A stretch of 64,000 nt of DNA from Taudactylus pleione (Eukaryota > Chordata > Amphibia > Anura > Myobatrachidae): positions 1,857,001 to 1,921,000 of the forward strand of contig JAUIMM010000702.1 of NCBI GenBank assembly GCA_031769625.1, written 5' to 3'. The notes beneath the pieces are model-generated. The model searched no databases. It was not told the origin of the DNA and was given only the letters and a program-made list of their open reading frames with translations. Positions 21,371 through 33,559 of the stretch are shown piece after piece; positions within the stretch are counted from its first letter, which is position 1; each line of letters opens with the position of its first letter. The translations under genes and the position numbers were made by a program.

Positions 21371-22735
21371 CTCACCAGTGCCCAAGTATTGCTGTTACCA
21401 GGCACCTGTAACATACCCCTTCTCTTCACCAGTACCCAAGTATTGCTGTAATTTGCTTTACCAGGGACCTGTAGTATCCCCCTTCACCAGTTGCAAAGTA
21501 TTCCTGTCATGTGCTTCACCAGGCACCTGTAGTATCCCTCCCCCCCTTCACGTCACCATCCAAAGTATTTCTGTCATGTGCTTCATAAGCCACCTGTAGT
21601 ACCCACCTTCACTTCATCAGTTCCAAAGTATTGCTCACATCTGCTTCATCAGGTTTCTGTAATATCCCCCCTTCACTTCATCAGTTCCAAAGTATTGCTC
21701 ACATTTGCATCATCAGTTTTCTGTAATATCCCCCCTTCACTTCACCAGTTCCAAAGTATTACTGTCATGTGCTTCACCAGGCACCTGTAGTTTCCCCTTT
21801 CACTTCACCATTTCCAAAGTATTAATGCAATGTGCTTCACCAGGCTACTGTAGTATCCCCCTTCACTTCACCAGTACCCAAGTATTACTGTCATGTGCTT
21901 CTCCAGGCACCTGTAGTATCCCCCTTCACTTCACCAGTTCTAAAGTATTGCTGTCATGTAATTCACCAAGGTCCTGTAGTATCCCCCCTTCACTTCACCA
22001 GTACTCAAGTATGCGCTAACATAAGCTTCACCAGGCACCTGTAGTATCCCCTTTCACTTGACCAGTACTCAAGTATTGCGGTCATGTGCTTCACCAGGCA
22101 CCTGTAACATCCCCTTCACTTGACCAGTACCCAAGTATTGCGGTCATGTGCTTTACCAGGCACCTGTAGTATTCCTCTTCACTTCACCAGTTCCAAAGTA
22201 TTGCTGTCATGTGCTTCACCAGGCACCTGTAGTATCCCTCTTCACTTCACCAGTACCCAAGTATTACTGTCATGTGCTTCACCAGGCACCTGTAGTATCC
22301 CCCTTCACTTCACCATTTCCAAAGTATTGCTGTCATGTGCTTCACAGGGCTCCTGTAGTATCCCTCTCCACTTCACCAGTACCCAAGTATTACTGTCATG
22401 TGCTTCTCCAGACACCTGTAGTATCCCTCTTCACTTCACCAGTTCCAAAGTATTGCTGTCATGTGCTTCACCAGACTCCATAGTATCCTCCCTTCACTTC
22501 ACCAGTACCCAAGTATTACTGTCATGTGCTTCTCCAGACACCTGTAGTATCCCTCTTCACTTCACCAGTTCCAAAGTATTGCTGTCATGTGCTTCACCAG
22601 ACTCCATAGTATCCTCCCTTCACTTCACCAGTACCCAAGTATTACTGTCATGTGCTTCTCCAGGCACCTGTAGTATCCCTCTTCACTTCACCAGTTCCAA
22701 AGTATTGCTGTCATGTGCTTCACCACTTCACTTGT
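21371..22735. repeat. 63-bp satellite array with 126-bp higher-order repeat
   Basis: About 21-22 tandem units of about 63 bases: 'cttcacttcaccagt', then either 'acccaagtattactg' or 'tccaaagtattgctg', then 'tcatgtgcttcaccaggcac' and 'ctgtagtatcccc'. Toward the right end the two variants alternate strictly, giving 126-base dimers that start at 22381, 22507 and 22633. The first two dimers look identical. Because 63 is a multiple of three, a 212-codon frame (22120-22758) stays open over the array; it is a by-product of periodicity and not a gene. Confidence 0.95.
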
Positions 22736-23190
22736 GCCCAAATATTAAAATAAATTAGAATTATCCAGCCTGACAGCACAATTATTTCACAATGTATAAG
22801 AAGACCCTATATCATTGAGATGATTTGGAATCGAGAGGATCGTTTGGAACTAAACGATTATTGGATAGTGAGTACGTTATAATCGTCCGTTTTCGGAATC
22901 GTTTTGGTAGGTCTGAATCGGTTTATTCATTAACATCGTTAGGCAAAGTCTTAAAGTGTTTACCCAGCTTAATTGTGACCTGAAATCAACCCATCTCTAT
23001 GCTATATTACACTACCTGCTGGGATTATACAGATGTCCATTTTGAAGGTCCAGAGAGTATCATCTGTATTAGTGAAGCAGGGGTACAATGCTGATTTAGA
23101 AATATTACAGCAGGACCTCTATGTGTGAAATAAGGTAAAACAGAAACTATATAGATTGTCAACTGCTGGCTGGATCTGAAAACTGGTAAC
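22736..23190. other. No gene; a few CGATT/CGTTT-rich phrases
   Basis: Around 22820-22950, phrases such as 'aatcgtttt' and 'aacgattat' recall the interior of the MITEs near 55 kb, but no ends can be set. Confidence 0.3.
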
Positions 23191-23193
23191 TAA

Positions 23194-23503
23194 AGCTGGC
23201 CACACACTAGACCAACTTACATCCAACCAGCCAACTTGTTGATTGGTTGGAATGAAAATCTGGTAACATATGGGAGTAAATAATGATCAGCAATTTGCTC
23301 CTAAATGCCAGAAAACAGATGAAAACGGTAATTCAAATAAGTTTGTTAAATGTTTGACCTAAACTATTTGTTCAAACAACAGTTTTGGTCCATTTTCCAG
23401 TGTTTGGGAGCAAATTGCTGATTGTATTCCTTACCAGATTTTCATTCCAACCAATCAACTAGTTGGCTGGTTGGACAGATAATCTTTAGATGTGTGGCCA
23501 GCT
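23194..23503. mobile_element. Harbinger-like MITE (AGCTGGCCACACA ends), TAA duplication
   Basis: The ends AGCTGGCCACACA and TGTGTGGCCAGCT are perfect inverted repeats flanked by TAA on both sides (23191-23193, 23504-23506). Much of the interior also folds back, for example ccaaccagccaacttgttga with the matching right half near 23450. Non-coding. Confidence 0.88.
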
Positions 23504-23506
23504 TAA

Positions 23507-24408
23507 CTCTAATAAGAGTCATGTAAACTGACAAGCTTTGACTGTTTGCTGGTGATATCAAACCCAATCCTCTCATCATGGATATAGCGATGACTGCTGT
23601 CTAGCATGTATAATCACAAAATCTTATCTACACCTACTTAAGAGCCCAGTAAAACTAAAAATAAAGCATAGTCAGTGTGTAGCTTTGAGGGAAATGCACA
23701 ATGTTGCACAATGTTGACCTCGACTGAAATATCTATTACCAATAAACAAAAATTATTTGAAGAAAATAAACTAATTCTCTATATCATGACAGCTGTCAAT
23801 CAATACTGTGGAGCAACTTCCTTATAGTGTCAGACTCTACTTTCCCAAGGATTCTTAGCATGGCATCTTTGCTCTGTTTTCAGATAAACAGATCCAATTT
23901 CTTAACAAGCAGCAGCTACAGCCCTTTTGATAACAATGTAATAATTCAAAACAAATGATTCTAGGCTTTGATGATAGCACTTTTATGGGTCATGAAGAAA
24001 TCCTCCCACCAACATCTGTTTGATTTTATCTACTTGAACTTTATCCTCCGGTTGAAGATTTATAAGCTGAAATCATCCTGGCCTATTAAAGTCAGACTAA
24101 AGTTTGAGCACTAACCACTGAGAATGAAAGAGCAGTTCACAGCCGTCTACCTTTCCAAGACATGTTGTGAGAACGAGAGAACTGACGTTTTTCAGAGCAG
24201 TTTTTTTACAGCTAATGTGAATAAGCAACAAACCTTCCCGACAAAACCCTTCAGGGAAACAAATCTGACAAGTAGCAGTGTAGTCAAGTAACTGCCATCA
24301 TATTAAGTTGGGCAACTAATCTGAATAGGACCCCTCTGTTTACACAGACAGCACCAGTGCAAGTGTAGGGGATCATTGCAGAGTGAGCTGCTGTTGAATA
24401 TAAGCCAC
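23507..24408. other. No recognisable gene
   Basis: AT-rich unassigned sequence without motif-bearing frames or repeats that I can define. Confidence 0.4.
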
Positions 24409-24411
24409 TAT

Positions 24412-24676
24412 GGGCCTGAGATGTACGCTAATGCTTTCGCAACTGCAATCCCATATGGAGCTGCTGTGCGAAAATATGCAAATGTTGCAGACGCCATGGA
24501 ATGTAAGCTTTGCAAATCCAAGTGTCTGCATGCAAAGCAACTTTGGTCGCAGATTATTTATCGCAGTTCTGCAAGCGACTATGGTAATGTAACTTGAGAC
24601 ATGCACAATGCAACTTACGGTAGAATCCTGCAGTGCGTATATATATCGCCATTACGTACATTCCTGCATCAGGGCC
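24412..24676. mobile_element. Harbinger-type MITE candidate, TAT flanks
   Basis: The left end GGGCCTGAGATGTACG and the right end (read inward) GGCCCTGATGCAGG share only a short match, but TAT flanks both sides (24409-24411, 24677-24679). The interior folds back around gcaaatccaagtgtctgcat. The imperfect ends keep confidence moderate. Confidence 0.55.
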
Positions 24677-24879
24677 TATTGGTAATGGAAACATGAAAGC
24701 AACATTTGTTTTTTTTTGGGGGGGGGGGCATAGTTTTTGTTCATCAAAACGCATACCAAGCTTAGTTAGAGTGACATGCAAAGTGTGGCTATAATTGAAG
24801 TAAAATGGAAAAAGGCTTGTAATAAAATTTTTGCTGAAAGTTGTTGCATTTGTAAAACTGATATTTTAGGTCAGACTAT

Positions 24880-25472
24880 GGGCCATTTTCAGAGCCGCTC
24901 GTAAGCGGCCGCTCGTTTATTCTGACCGATGTTCGCTCATCTGCGCATGCGTACGGATTGTAATACGCATGCGTGAACCAGTCAGTGTGGCCGAAATCGT
25001 TTGTTCGCTATATAGCGAATGCCTGCTACTTTGAATGACAGGATGAGGCGTATGTGGGTGGTAACAGGGGAAGGGGCTTGAAAACGGGGAGTGGAGATCA
25101 GAACGCAGGCGTGCTTAAAGGTCAAAACGGGCGTTTTAAGGGTGTGCATAATTAAAACAGCAGCGTCATTGCCCACGTCACCTGGTTGTTTTATAGTCAG
25201 AACTGCTCGCAATATAGTGCTAGGAAAAAACAACCTCAAGAATAGCGAGCAGTTCATACACTGGTCGATGTACTCGATTAATAAATAGCGGACATGACGT
25301 ATGGTGCGAGCGGCCAGGGGGCGTATTTTTCAAAATTACAACCGCAAGTTTTGCTCGCTCGTTCAGACTTAGAGGCGTGAACAGACCGCAATGAGCGAAC
25401 GGTTCATTTGAATAGCCACCCCTTGTTTTGGAACGAACTACCGCAAATAGCGAGCGGCTCTGAATCAGGCCC
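24880..25472. mobile_element. Harbinger-type MITE closest to the element at 59731
   Basis: The left end is GGGCCATTTTCAGAGCCGCT and the right end read inward is GGGCCTGATTCAGAGCCGCT; TAT flanks both (24877-24879, 25473-25475). The phrase CAGAGCCGC plus 'gcaagcgg'-like sequence also begins the autonomous-looking Harbinger at 59731, and both interiors are rich in 'gcgagcg'/'cgctcg'. No coding sequence, so it would depend on transposase supplied elsewhere. Confidence 0.82.
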
Positions 25473-25564
25473 TATGAATAATACTAATAAACTCTCATTA
25501 CTAACAGCTGTATCAATCAAACACTCAGCTACGTGAATATTGTGCCTATATTATTGTACAATTG

Positions 25565-25640
25565 TATTATTTGTCATATAAATTGTAAGCTCTCACAAGC
25601 AGGGCCCTCGTCCCTCATGAGTTTTTCCCTGCCTCACATA
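25565..25640 (+). repeat. Fragment of a dispersed SINE/LINE-tail-like repeat
   Basis: The phrase 'attgtaagctctcacaagc' followed by 'agggccctcg' matches the reverse of 57325-57353 and also 52708-52740. A related tail (ggtgctgcggagcccctgtg followed by aaataaaggataataata) lies at 27146-27200. I know this 'gcaggg...gctgcg...ataaa' pattern from many fish and amphibian repeats; the class is uncertain. Confidence 0.5.
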
Positions 25641-25807
25641 TAGCATCATCTCCTCCCCACTGCCCACAGTAAGACAAAATCTTTGGGTTCATCGGCCTGC
25701 GCTACTTTTGTGGGCATTATGACTACATACTCTATGCAACAATGTTTATATAGCTTGTATCCCATCTTCTGCAGTGTTTTGTACTGCAGAACATGGGATA
25801 CATTTGT

Positions 25808-27090
25808 AGATGGGTACACACCTATACAATCACACATTCAATTTGATGCTACAATTGACTTCACTATCGTTCGGAAGTCCTGACCACAGTGCCGATACAT
25901 ACATACACACCTATACAATCTTACTTTCGCCATTTCGATACCAGTCTGACCAGAATATCTGTAGTGTAATTATGCACGCCCATAAAGACATCGCAAGAAA
26001 TTTGGATGGTGAGTACACACTTCACTCTTGGGCCGATATGGCACGATCGCATCGGATGAATACTAAACAGCACATAAGATGCAATCCTTCGATTCTACCA
26101 ATTTTTATTCGGCAAAATCTGATCAAAGGTGCATACACACTCTTTTGCAATATCGAATGAACGGGTCAAAATCAAAAGAACAGCCTGACGATTGTATAGA
26201 AGAGATTTATCTGCGCTAAAGGGTTTTTTGTAGTACCTCTAGCTGCTACACACTGGGCAGGTATCCCAACCTACCTTAGTATTTATAGGGAATGGGTATG
26301 GTGTCAGCGTTCTGAGGTCGTACTCTACCGCTACAAAGTGGTAATTTGTTGACTATATATAAATGGTGCGTATGGTGGAATTGATTGTCTTGTGTTAATG
26401 AAATATATGGATAATGTTGTTATAGTCCTGGTGTGATCCACCTAATACAAAAACAGTCTCAGCAATCAGTCACTGGTTTGCAAAAACTTTGGGCAGATAG
26501 GTTCATCTGTGTCTCAATGAATGAGTTAAAGTGATGTTCACTAGTAAATAGTAACATAGTGTGGAAAACTTCTCCCCTCTCCAGCTGGTATCTGTATCGG
26601 TATGCTGCCACTCCACCTCAGGATTCACACAAAAACAAACCAGAGTATCAGGTACTGGTGGACACTAGTATGCAGAAAAGTGGGTAAGCTGTAGTGAGTT
26701 ACCCGGGTCTCGACGCTGTCCTGCTGGTTCACCAGATGTGCTCTTATTGTGTGGTTAGTGCGTGTGGGTAAGAGGGGGCAGCGGACTTTGCGGTACAATT
26801 TTAACCTGTACAAAATACACTATGTACGTGGAGAGGGTAAAGGTATCATTTATTACTCTGTCCACATGCCTTGGCACGGCTCATGTGGTTACAGAGGGTA
26901 TAAAAACAAAGGGGTTTAGCTATAAACTATTGTAAAACAGACATCACAGTCAGTTAAAAAGAACATGAACTGATTTCAAGAATGAAGTAGCAAAGTGGTG
27001 TTCCAGTGTCACCCAACGCGTTTCATCCTGTGTAGGGACTTTTTCAAGGGTAGGTGACAATTGTATAGGTGTGTTGTGTACCCAGCTTTA
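25808..27090. mobile_element. Possible 1.3-kb element with GGGTACACAC...CCTATACAAT ends
   Basis: The left sequence gatgggtacacacctataca and the right sequence (read inward) ctgggtacacaacacaccta resemble each other as inverted ends, and both match the AGCTGGGTACACAC family at 32840. The flanking 3 bases do not agree (tgt versus tta). The interior shows no coding frame and includes an 'acgcgtttcatcctg' motif at 27016. Two unrelated neighbours could also explain this. Confidence 0.35.
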
Positions 27091-27145
27091 GTCTTTTGCA
27101 TTTTTTTATTGTTATGTTTGCACTGTTTCTGCTTATGTACTTTAT

Positions 27146-27200
27146 AAGGTGCTGCGGAGCCCCTGTGGCACAAAATAAAGGATAATAATAGTAATGGTAT
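27146..27200 (+). repeat. Repeat tail ending in AATAAAGGATAATAATA
   Basis: A degenerate copy of the 'gctgcgg...ggc..ataaataaa' tail followed by short AT-rich units. See the related fragments at 25565 and 57195. Confidence 0.45.
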
Positions 27201-27315
27201 ATAATAAAATATATTGGTGAAACAACATATAGTTGTCTGTTTTTTTAGCTGAGAAAAACGGATATCTCCTATGTTTTCACTGCAGAAAGGACTTTTCACA
27301 GTTTATTATCATTTA

Positions 27316-27514
27316 GGGGTCTATTTACTAAGCAGTGTTAAGAGACAGAGTGAAAAGTGGTAAGATAGTGATAAGGTGCCAGCCAATCAGTTCCCAACTG
27401 TCATCTCACAGGCTGTGTTTGAAAAATGACAGTTGGGAGCTGTTTGGCTGGCACCATACCACTTTCTTATCACTTTACACTCTGTCTCCTAACACTGCTT
27501 AGTAAATAGACCCC
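27316..27514. mobile_element. Foldback MITE (GGGGTCTATTTACTAAGCAG ends), TTA duplication
   Basis: The two halves are reverse complements over nearly the whole 199 bases, with few mismatches. TTA flanks both sides (27313-27315, 27515-27517). The central part 'gccagccaatcag' ... 'cccaactgtca' is also the centre of the foldback at 33316-33392. Non-coding. Confidence 0.92.
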
Positions 27515-27517
27515 TTA

Positions 27518-28984
27518 GCTTTAAATACCTCCATCCCTATATACCTCTATAAGGACAGAGGCTTTACACAATTTAACAACTGACAAGAAGCTTTATTCTT
27601 TGTCACTAAGTAACGCCATCTTAAGATGGCACTACTCTATACTGAGCAATGGAGACCTGTGAAGCCGGGCTGGCTGCACATGTGCATTTCACTGTGATTC
27701 TTCACCCTTGGCTGCCTGAAAAGGAGAAAAAAATCTGCAGTTTGGTAAATTGTAGTGCTAACAAAATCTGTATTGCTGTAATTAGCAATGATTATTAGCA
27801 AACATACCCCATGAGCAAGTTAATACAATGAAAGATGTTCAGCTGTTGTATTATTTATACAAGGTCTACCAACTGCAAATCCAGTGAAATAATGCCAAAT
27901 GAATAAATCAACATCTCGTGAAAAAACCAGTACAGTAATCACCAAAGAAAATACAAAATGTAATTACCAAACAAATGTAAAGCTCTGTATTTCACAACAC
28001 ACATTCACTGTATTTTTACAACACACTCCTAATAAGCTAAGTAGTAAGCACAACTGTAAAGTACATGAGTAGACTATGACTGTATTATCTTGGCCCTGTT
28101 TGAATTCTAATGTCAGTCAAATAGAAAATTCAGGTGAGACTACAACAGTAAGTAGCCTAATTCCAACACACAGCAAACAGTAAATGCATTCTATCACAAT
28201 GACCATCATCTTTCTCTTATATTCAACATATTCCAGATAGAATGTTTACAGCAGATTTATATGAGTGAGATTTCTCATTTCTCTTTGTGATGCTCCCAGA
28301 GACATGAGCCATTGTTGTTACAGAAGTCTGACATATTAATGATGTGTGATGCAGTGGGCTTTGTACAGCTATTATCCTGGAGTGTGTAATACAGTGTGTG
28401 GTTAGGAAAATGAACACAGAGATTGATTAGATAACATATAAACAATTTAATCTTGGGATGGTTTGTATTGTAGATAAGAATTGGCTTGGAGAATAAGATA
28501 TGTGTAATGTATAGTGTGAATCACTATTCTTAAATCATCACTTTCTGCTAATCCCATAGAGAATATTCCTAGAAATATGACTGGGACAGACACTTCTTAA
28601 GCTTGCATACAATTGACAGACTTCATGATGTCATTCACCAATTAACCTAATATTGCAGAAGATTTCACATCACCGTAACACTAATCAACATTATTTAGAT
28701 TTAATAGGAGCCAAGTGTCTAATTTTAAGAGAAATTCATTAGAGCCTGATCTAAATAATTAGGGTTCATTTGGACAAAAATATTACTGTTGCAAATAAAT
28801 AAGAAAATAAAAAGGAATGAAATGTAAAACTAACATAAATAATGTATTAAACTTGTTCAAAAATGATAAAGAAAACACATGCATGTCACAAAATATAGGT
28901 GACACTATGTAGAAGACCCTTCTTGCCCAAAATGATACCAACTCCACAATGTTTCACTCTAAGTACTTGGCTCATGACTGACTT
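27518..28984. other. No recognisable gene
   Basis: AT-rich unassigned sequence. No element ends, tandem arrays or motif-bearing frames are supportable. Confidence 0.4.
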
Positions 28985-28987
28985 TAA

Positions 28988-29530
28988 GGGGCCCATTAAT
29001 CAAAGGGAATTTGAGGTAAAAAAACACCTGTTTTCGGGGGTTTACCTCAAATACTAAGTATCCCCTGAATGTATGAAGGAGGGACCGCAGCAGGTATCTC
29101 AGACACCTGCTGCGATCCCTCCATTGCTGCTGGCAGCCGCCTCCCCCATAGGTTTCTATGGGGGATGCGATGCTGCCAAATGTATCAATATCGGGAATGC
29201 GAAGCATTCCCGATATTGGCCCCAGCAGCTAACGCCATCTGAAGATAGCGTTAGCCACTGTAGCCTATGGGGACTTACCGCATGTCAGCCGGCGGAAGGA
29301 TCTCACAGATCCCTCCGCCGGCAATGGGCGTCGTTCATGTGCAGTCCATGGGACTGCGCATGCGCAGCAGACTCCAGCCACATCGCAGGAACGGGCTCCT
29401 TTTGGGCCCATCACCCTGCATATGCCGGATCATACATTCGGCCGCTATGTTCGCATTTTGCAATACGATCATGGGCGGTACTGCATGCCCTGATCGCATT
29501 ACAAAATGCGATCATTAATAAATGGGCCAC
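28988..29530. mobile_element. MITE built as a chain of hairpins, TAA duplication
   Basis: The ends GGGGCCCATTAATCAAA and (read inward) GTGGCCCATTTATTAATG are flanked by TAA (28985-28987, 29531-29533). Inside, at least six separate short foldbacks follow one another: 'tttgaggtaaa'/'tttacctcaaa'; 'ggagggaccgcagcagg' with its reverse; 'cccccatag'/'ctatggggg'; 'aatatcgggaatgc'/'gcattcccgatatt'; 'taacgccatct'/'agatagcgtta'; and 'gccggcggaaggatct'/'agatccctccgccggc'. No coding frame is convincing. Confidence 0.88.
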
Positions 29531-29639
29531 TAAGACTGTAAAAAAGATTAAAGCAAAAAATGCATATAGTACCTTTGTTATCAGCACATCTTTGCGCATT
29601 GCATCATATCTTGAGTACGGTACACATACATAAATAGCA

Positions 29640-30060
29640 GTGGTATTTTTAATTATGCAGTTATCAGCCAGATCTGCCAATTATCAGCGAATCGAGCTGA
29701 TAATTGCATAGTGTTTGGCCACAACCGATCAGCGAAGATTGAACAGTCGGGCATGTGATATCTTCCAACGTGCCCAACTGATCCGATCACTAGTCAGCCG
29801 CATCTGGCAGTGTATGCGTTACTGTGCCCGACCATCCGACACTTCCCCTGTTCCCTTTACAAGGGAGGAATATGGAAATGTCTCCTCTCCAGGGGAGGAA
29901 TCCAGATATTGTGGGCCATACACTGCGACATATCTCATTGTATGGCCACAATATCTGCTGGATGTCAGATAAAATATCAGATAAAATGGCTGTCAGATAA
30001 AATGTCTGTCGGTCTAACAGACATTTTATCTGACAGTGTATGCCCAACATTAGGAGACGT
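29640..30060. repeat. Hairpin-rich MITE-like segment, ends undefined
   Basis: It contains a perfect 20-base stem with a 7-base loop at 29990-30036 (ctgtcagataaaatgtctgt / acagacattttatctgacag). A second imperfect stem around 29915-29957 has 'atattgtgggccatac' and its reverse, and a 'ccaattatcag' / 'ctgataattg' pair lies near 29680-29706. I could not set terminal repeats or a target duplication. Confidence 0.55.
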
Positions 30061-31799
30061 AGCTGATTACATTATGGGGTATGTCTTTAGAAGTGGAGCC
30101 AAAAAAGAGGAAGAATATAAATATGCTCATAACTAACACAACACTAACATAAAAGATGTTAGAACCAATGTTTAGCTAGTGCATGTAATCTCATGTATCA
30201 CATTACAGTTTTTCATTTAAAATTCCTACTCATTACAATATGAACAAAAACATAGGTGGAATAAGAATATATTTATTTGATATTATTAGACTCTTGTAGC
30301 CCATGAGTCATTGTACAGTGGGTTGCCAGGCTGGTGATGCAACTCAATGCAAATTGTGTATACAAGCCCCCTCTATTGAAGGTCCGGGACAGCCCTCAAA
30401 GTCCATGAGTCTCCCGTACTTTCTGGGATAGTAATAAGTATGCTGTAGTCTTCAAAACTACTATAAAGTTATATCATCAATAAACCCTTGATGACAGTGA
30501 GGATGAGTGTAGCCTTAGGGATGACAGATAGATCAAGATATTTAAGGACCAGGAGTAAAAAGAGGCACCTGAACTAAGGATTTAGTATTAAGAACACATG
30601 TAAAGCTATAGTTGCAAGCTGGAGTATCAGCTTCAAGTTACTGACAGTGTATTACAACTTGAGCCAGAGAGAGATACCACTGAACACGCTTCATAAAATA
30701 ATGATATCCAAATACCTGAACTATTCCAAGTTTCAGAGCATGCCTAGGACAATGAAACCTAAAACATAAGATATAAAATCAGGGGGCTATCATCCATGAG
30801 GCCACAATCCTAAAATACTACCCTCTATCTCTAGGATATAAAATATAATACTTGGGAGTCTGACGAATACAGACATAGAGATTGCCATAGTCCACTGAAC
30901 ACTGTGATGCAGACGTGCAGATAGTAGTCATTTTAGGGACCTTATGTGCAGGAATTGCTACTTCATCTTAAAAAAATATAATGCAAAAAGCTTGCAGATT
31001 AGGAGAACTTTGGATAGTTAAAGCCTGATCCTGATTGATCTACCCATCTGGATGTCATTGAATTACCTATCCTGCTACCATAGAGGCCCCTCTGTCAGAA
31101 GACTACAGCCCTCCAAACAGAAAAGTGCATAACACACTCTAATACACCTGAATTGATTAAGTGAGCTGTAAGACATACTATTATCTGAGCTACAGCATTA
31201 TGTGCTATGTCATTTTGTTCATATATCTCTCCTAGTATTTGGGTTACTTGGAAATAATGGTATGCTTATTTTTTTGTCATCAGGTATATTTTATTAGATT
31301 TAGAATAATGATAAAATGATAATGATATAAATAATATATGAGGACATATAGCTATAATTCTAGAACTAACATGTAAAATAACTTATGTGAAAAAAGTATT
31401 CTAATATCTTAGACAACACTTTTTTTGGGGTATTTTATCTGAGTTTGTGATAAAAAGGTAAGTTTTAAAATGTATCTGTTACTGTATACAGTTTTTAAAG
31501 TTTGCCCCTAAGAGAGATATTTTGTCTTTTGCATTCCCACTTAAAAAATTCTGACTACTTTATTCTTGGAGCACCACCAACAATGTGCAATTACTGATGG
31601 ATATATTTCCTGGTATGCCATAGGGTTGGTTCATAGATAGAAACTTTTTCCTACATCTTATCTAGTTTAAGATCATCTTATCCTTGGCTACAATATCTAG
31701 CTTTTCCAACATAAAAGCCGAGGCTTTACATTAATAATCACAAACACAAGCCACGGATTCAGGAAACGCATTTCAAAGTAGAGCACTTCCAAGTACTTC
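30061..31799. other. No recognisable gene
   Basis: AT-rich unassigned sequence with no motif-bearing frame, tandem array or terminal repeats that I can support. Confidence 0.4.
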
Positions 31800-32340
31800 C
31801 TTTGGAGATGTCACCTGCACCTTCAACCTCAAATATCATTTTTATGCTCACGATACTCAAATCTACTTCTGACCTCTCCCCCTCCACCCTTCCTCTCATC
31901 TCCAACTATTTATATTTCATCTGTTTCTCAATGTCCCTGCACTTTATAAATTATTGTCTTCCCTTTTCCAGGACCCCTTTTCTGTTCCATCTCTCACTTG
32001 CTGTTGCCAACCATGTTCCCTCTCCTTACCCTCTAGTCTGCTGACTGAGGATCATTCCTGACTACTCCTTCTCTGTGACTCCCCATATTCATGCTGTCTT
32101 CTAATCCTGCAATTTCAGCATTTGCAACATCTCTATATCCCGGCTCTTTGTCAACTGTGAGGCTACCAAATCTCTTATTCATACCCTTGTCATCTCCCAC
32201 TTGCACTATTACAACCTCTCTCCTGACCCTCCCTTCTTACATCTCTCCTCAATGCTGCAGTTCATGCTATTTTCATATACCATTGATCTGATTTGACCTC
32301 TCCACTCCTTTAACTCCTTCACTGACTCTCTTACAGCATC
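31800..32340 (+). pseudogene. L2-like LINE reverse transcriptase fragment
   Basis: The + strand at 31840-31866 reads FYAHDTQIY, matching the F.YADDTQ.Y polymerase site of L2/CR1-type LINEs with H replacing the first catalytic D. About 350 bases further on, phrases corresponding to 'LIHTLVISHLHYYN' match the conserved 'LI.A.V.SRLDYCN' region of the same families. Stops and frameshifts are frequent. A 5'-truncated, decayed copy is the simplest reading. Confidence 0.7.
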
Positions 32341-32344
32341 CAGT

Positions 32345-32569
32345 CATAATAATACTTGGTAAGAACAAGGTCTTATCTCCATCATATGGCACAACACTTA
32401 AAGGAAATCTCCATGTAATTGGAATTTACTAATTAATGACTACAATAATAAATTACAAACAAACACAGAAACAGTTCAAAGATATTTAGAAAATATTTTG
32501 ATTTGCATCTATCTAATGTGTAAAGTTGCATTAAGAGATCACCGCAGCACAAAAATACATAAATACCTA
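32345..32569. other. No recognisable feature
   Basis: Short AT-rich stretch between the LINE fragment and the next MITE. Confidence 0.4.
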
Positions 32570-32775
32570 GGGGGTATGTTTACTAAAGGTCGATTTTAAT
32601 CGATTTTGATCAATTTTGTGGTTCTGGGGCTATATCATACATTTACTAATACTTATAAAATAAATAAAAAAATTGAATGTTACTAAATGTGTGATTTTGT
32701 CAACACAACATCGATTTTGATTGATTTTAATCGATTTTAAATTGATTAAAATTGACCTTTAGTAAATATACCCCC
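32570..32775. mobile_element. AT-rich foldback MITE (GGGGGTATGTTTACTAAAGG ends)
   Basis: The inverted ends GGGGGTATGTTTACTAAAGG and cctttagtaaatataccccc continue inward as 'tcgattttaatcgatttt' repeats. TA flanks both sides (32568-32569, 32776-32777). Non-coding, 206 bases. Confidence 0.85.
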
Positions 32776-32839
32776 TAGACCCACTATAAAACAAAATCTT
32801 CTTATAGCAATTCAATTAGCAATCTACAGCAAAGTCTTA

Positions 32840-33160
32840 AGCTAGGTACACACTACACGATATATATTGTACAATACTGTATATCATTCTGACGCAGATT
32901 GAAATAATATATTGTATACACCGTATAGTGTGTACACACAATCCATGGTTCACTATGGTCATTAATTGCATCCTCCTATCTGATGTTCTGTCTGGCAGAT
33001 GGAACCATGTGTTGAACGACAGGTTGCTGTTACATGCAGCATGTAACAACACATTGTGTTGTTGTACACCGGATCATGAAGTGTGTACAGCGAGCGAGAT
33101 GTATTGTTACATCACATCGCACTGGCGCTGGTTCACACATCATATAGTGTGTACCCAGCT
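32840..33160. mobile_element. Harbinger-like MITE (AGCTGGGTACACAC family), TTA duplication
   Basis: The left end is AGCTAGGTACACACTACACG and the right end read inward is AGCTGGGTACACACTATATG; TTA flanks both (32837-32839, 33161-33163). The interior contains more inverted pieces, such as 'gttacatgcagcatgtaac'. Non-coding. Confidence 0.88.
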
Positions 33161-33315
33161 TTACACTAAACCCCAAGCTTCTCTCCTAAATGATTTAGTG
33201 AAATAACTCACTAATGTATCCATTAATTTTATTATAAATAAATAGGATGATGTTTTTTTTAACATTGTAACACATTAAAAAAAATGCAAGGTCAAGAACA
33301 ATCGTTAAAACATAA

Positions 33316-33457
33316 TGGTGCTCCAGCCAATCAGCTACCAACTGTCAACTATTAGAAACATGACAGTTGGGAGCTGATTGGCTGGAGCACCATTTATCAT
33401 ACACAGTGAAATTTATCACTCGTTTCGGTGATAAAACTCGTTAGTAAATGAGGCCCA
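33316..33457. mobile_element. Partial foldback MITE related to 27316 and 36439
   Basis: A 32-base inverted pair (tggtgctccagccaatcag... / ...ctgattggctggagcacca) spans 33316-33392 and matches the centre of the element at 27316. The right end 'ctcgttagtaaatgaggccc' matches the ends of 36439-37276. The left end is eroded. Confidence 0.65.
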
Positions 33458-33559
33458 ATATACTTTAAGCATTAGACAAGCAAACAAACTTACCTATAAT
33501 CTTAGACAAACTGGTAATGAGTTTGTGAGTAGTCATAACAATTATATAACATCAAAACA

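Noticed and set aside
21371..22735. CRISPR array
   Set aside because: Units are contiguous variants of one satellite without distinct spacers, in a eukaryotic transposon-rich setting.
22120..22758. 212-codon open frame with a 21-residue repeat
   Set aside because: The frame follows from a 63-base satellite unit without stops. Unit variation shows no sign of protein-level constraint and there is no gene context.
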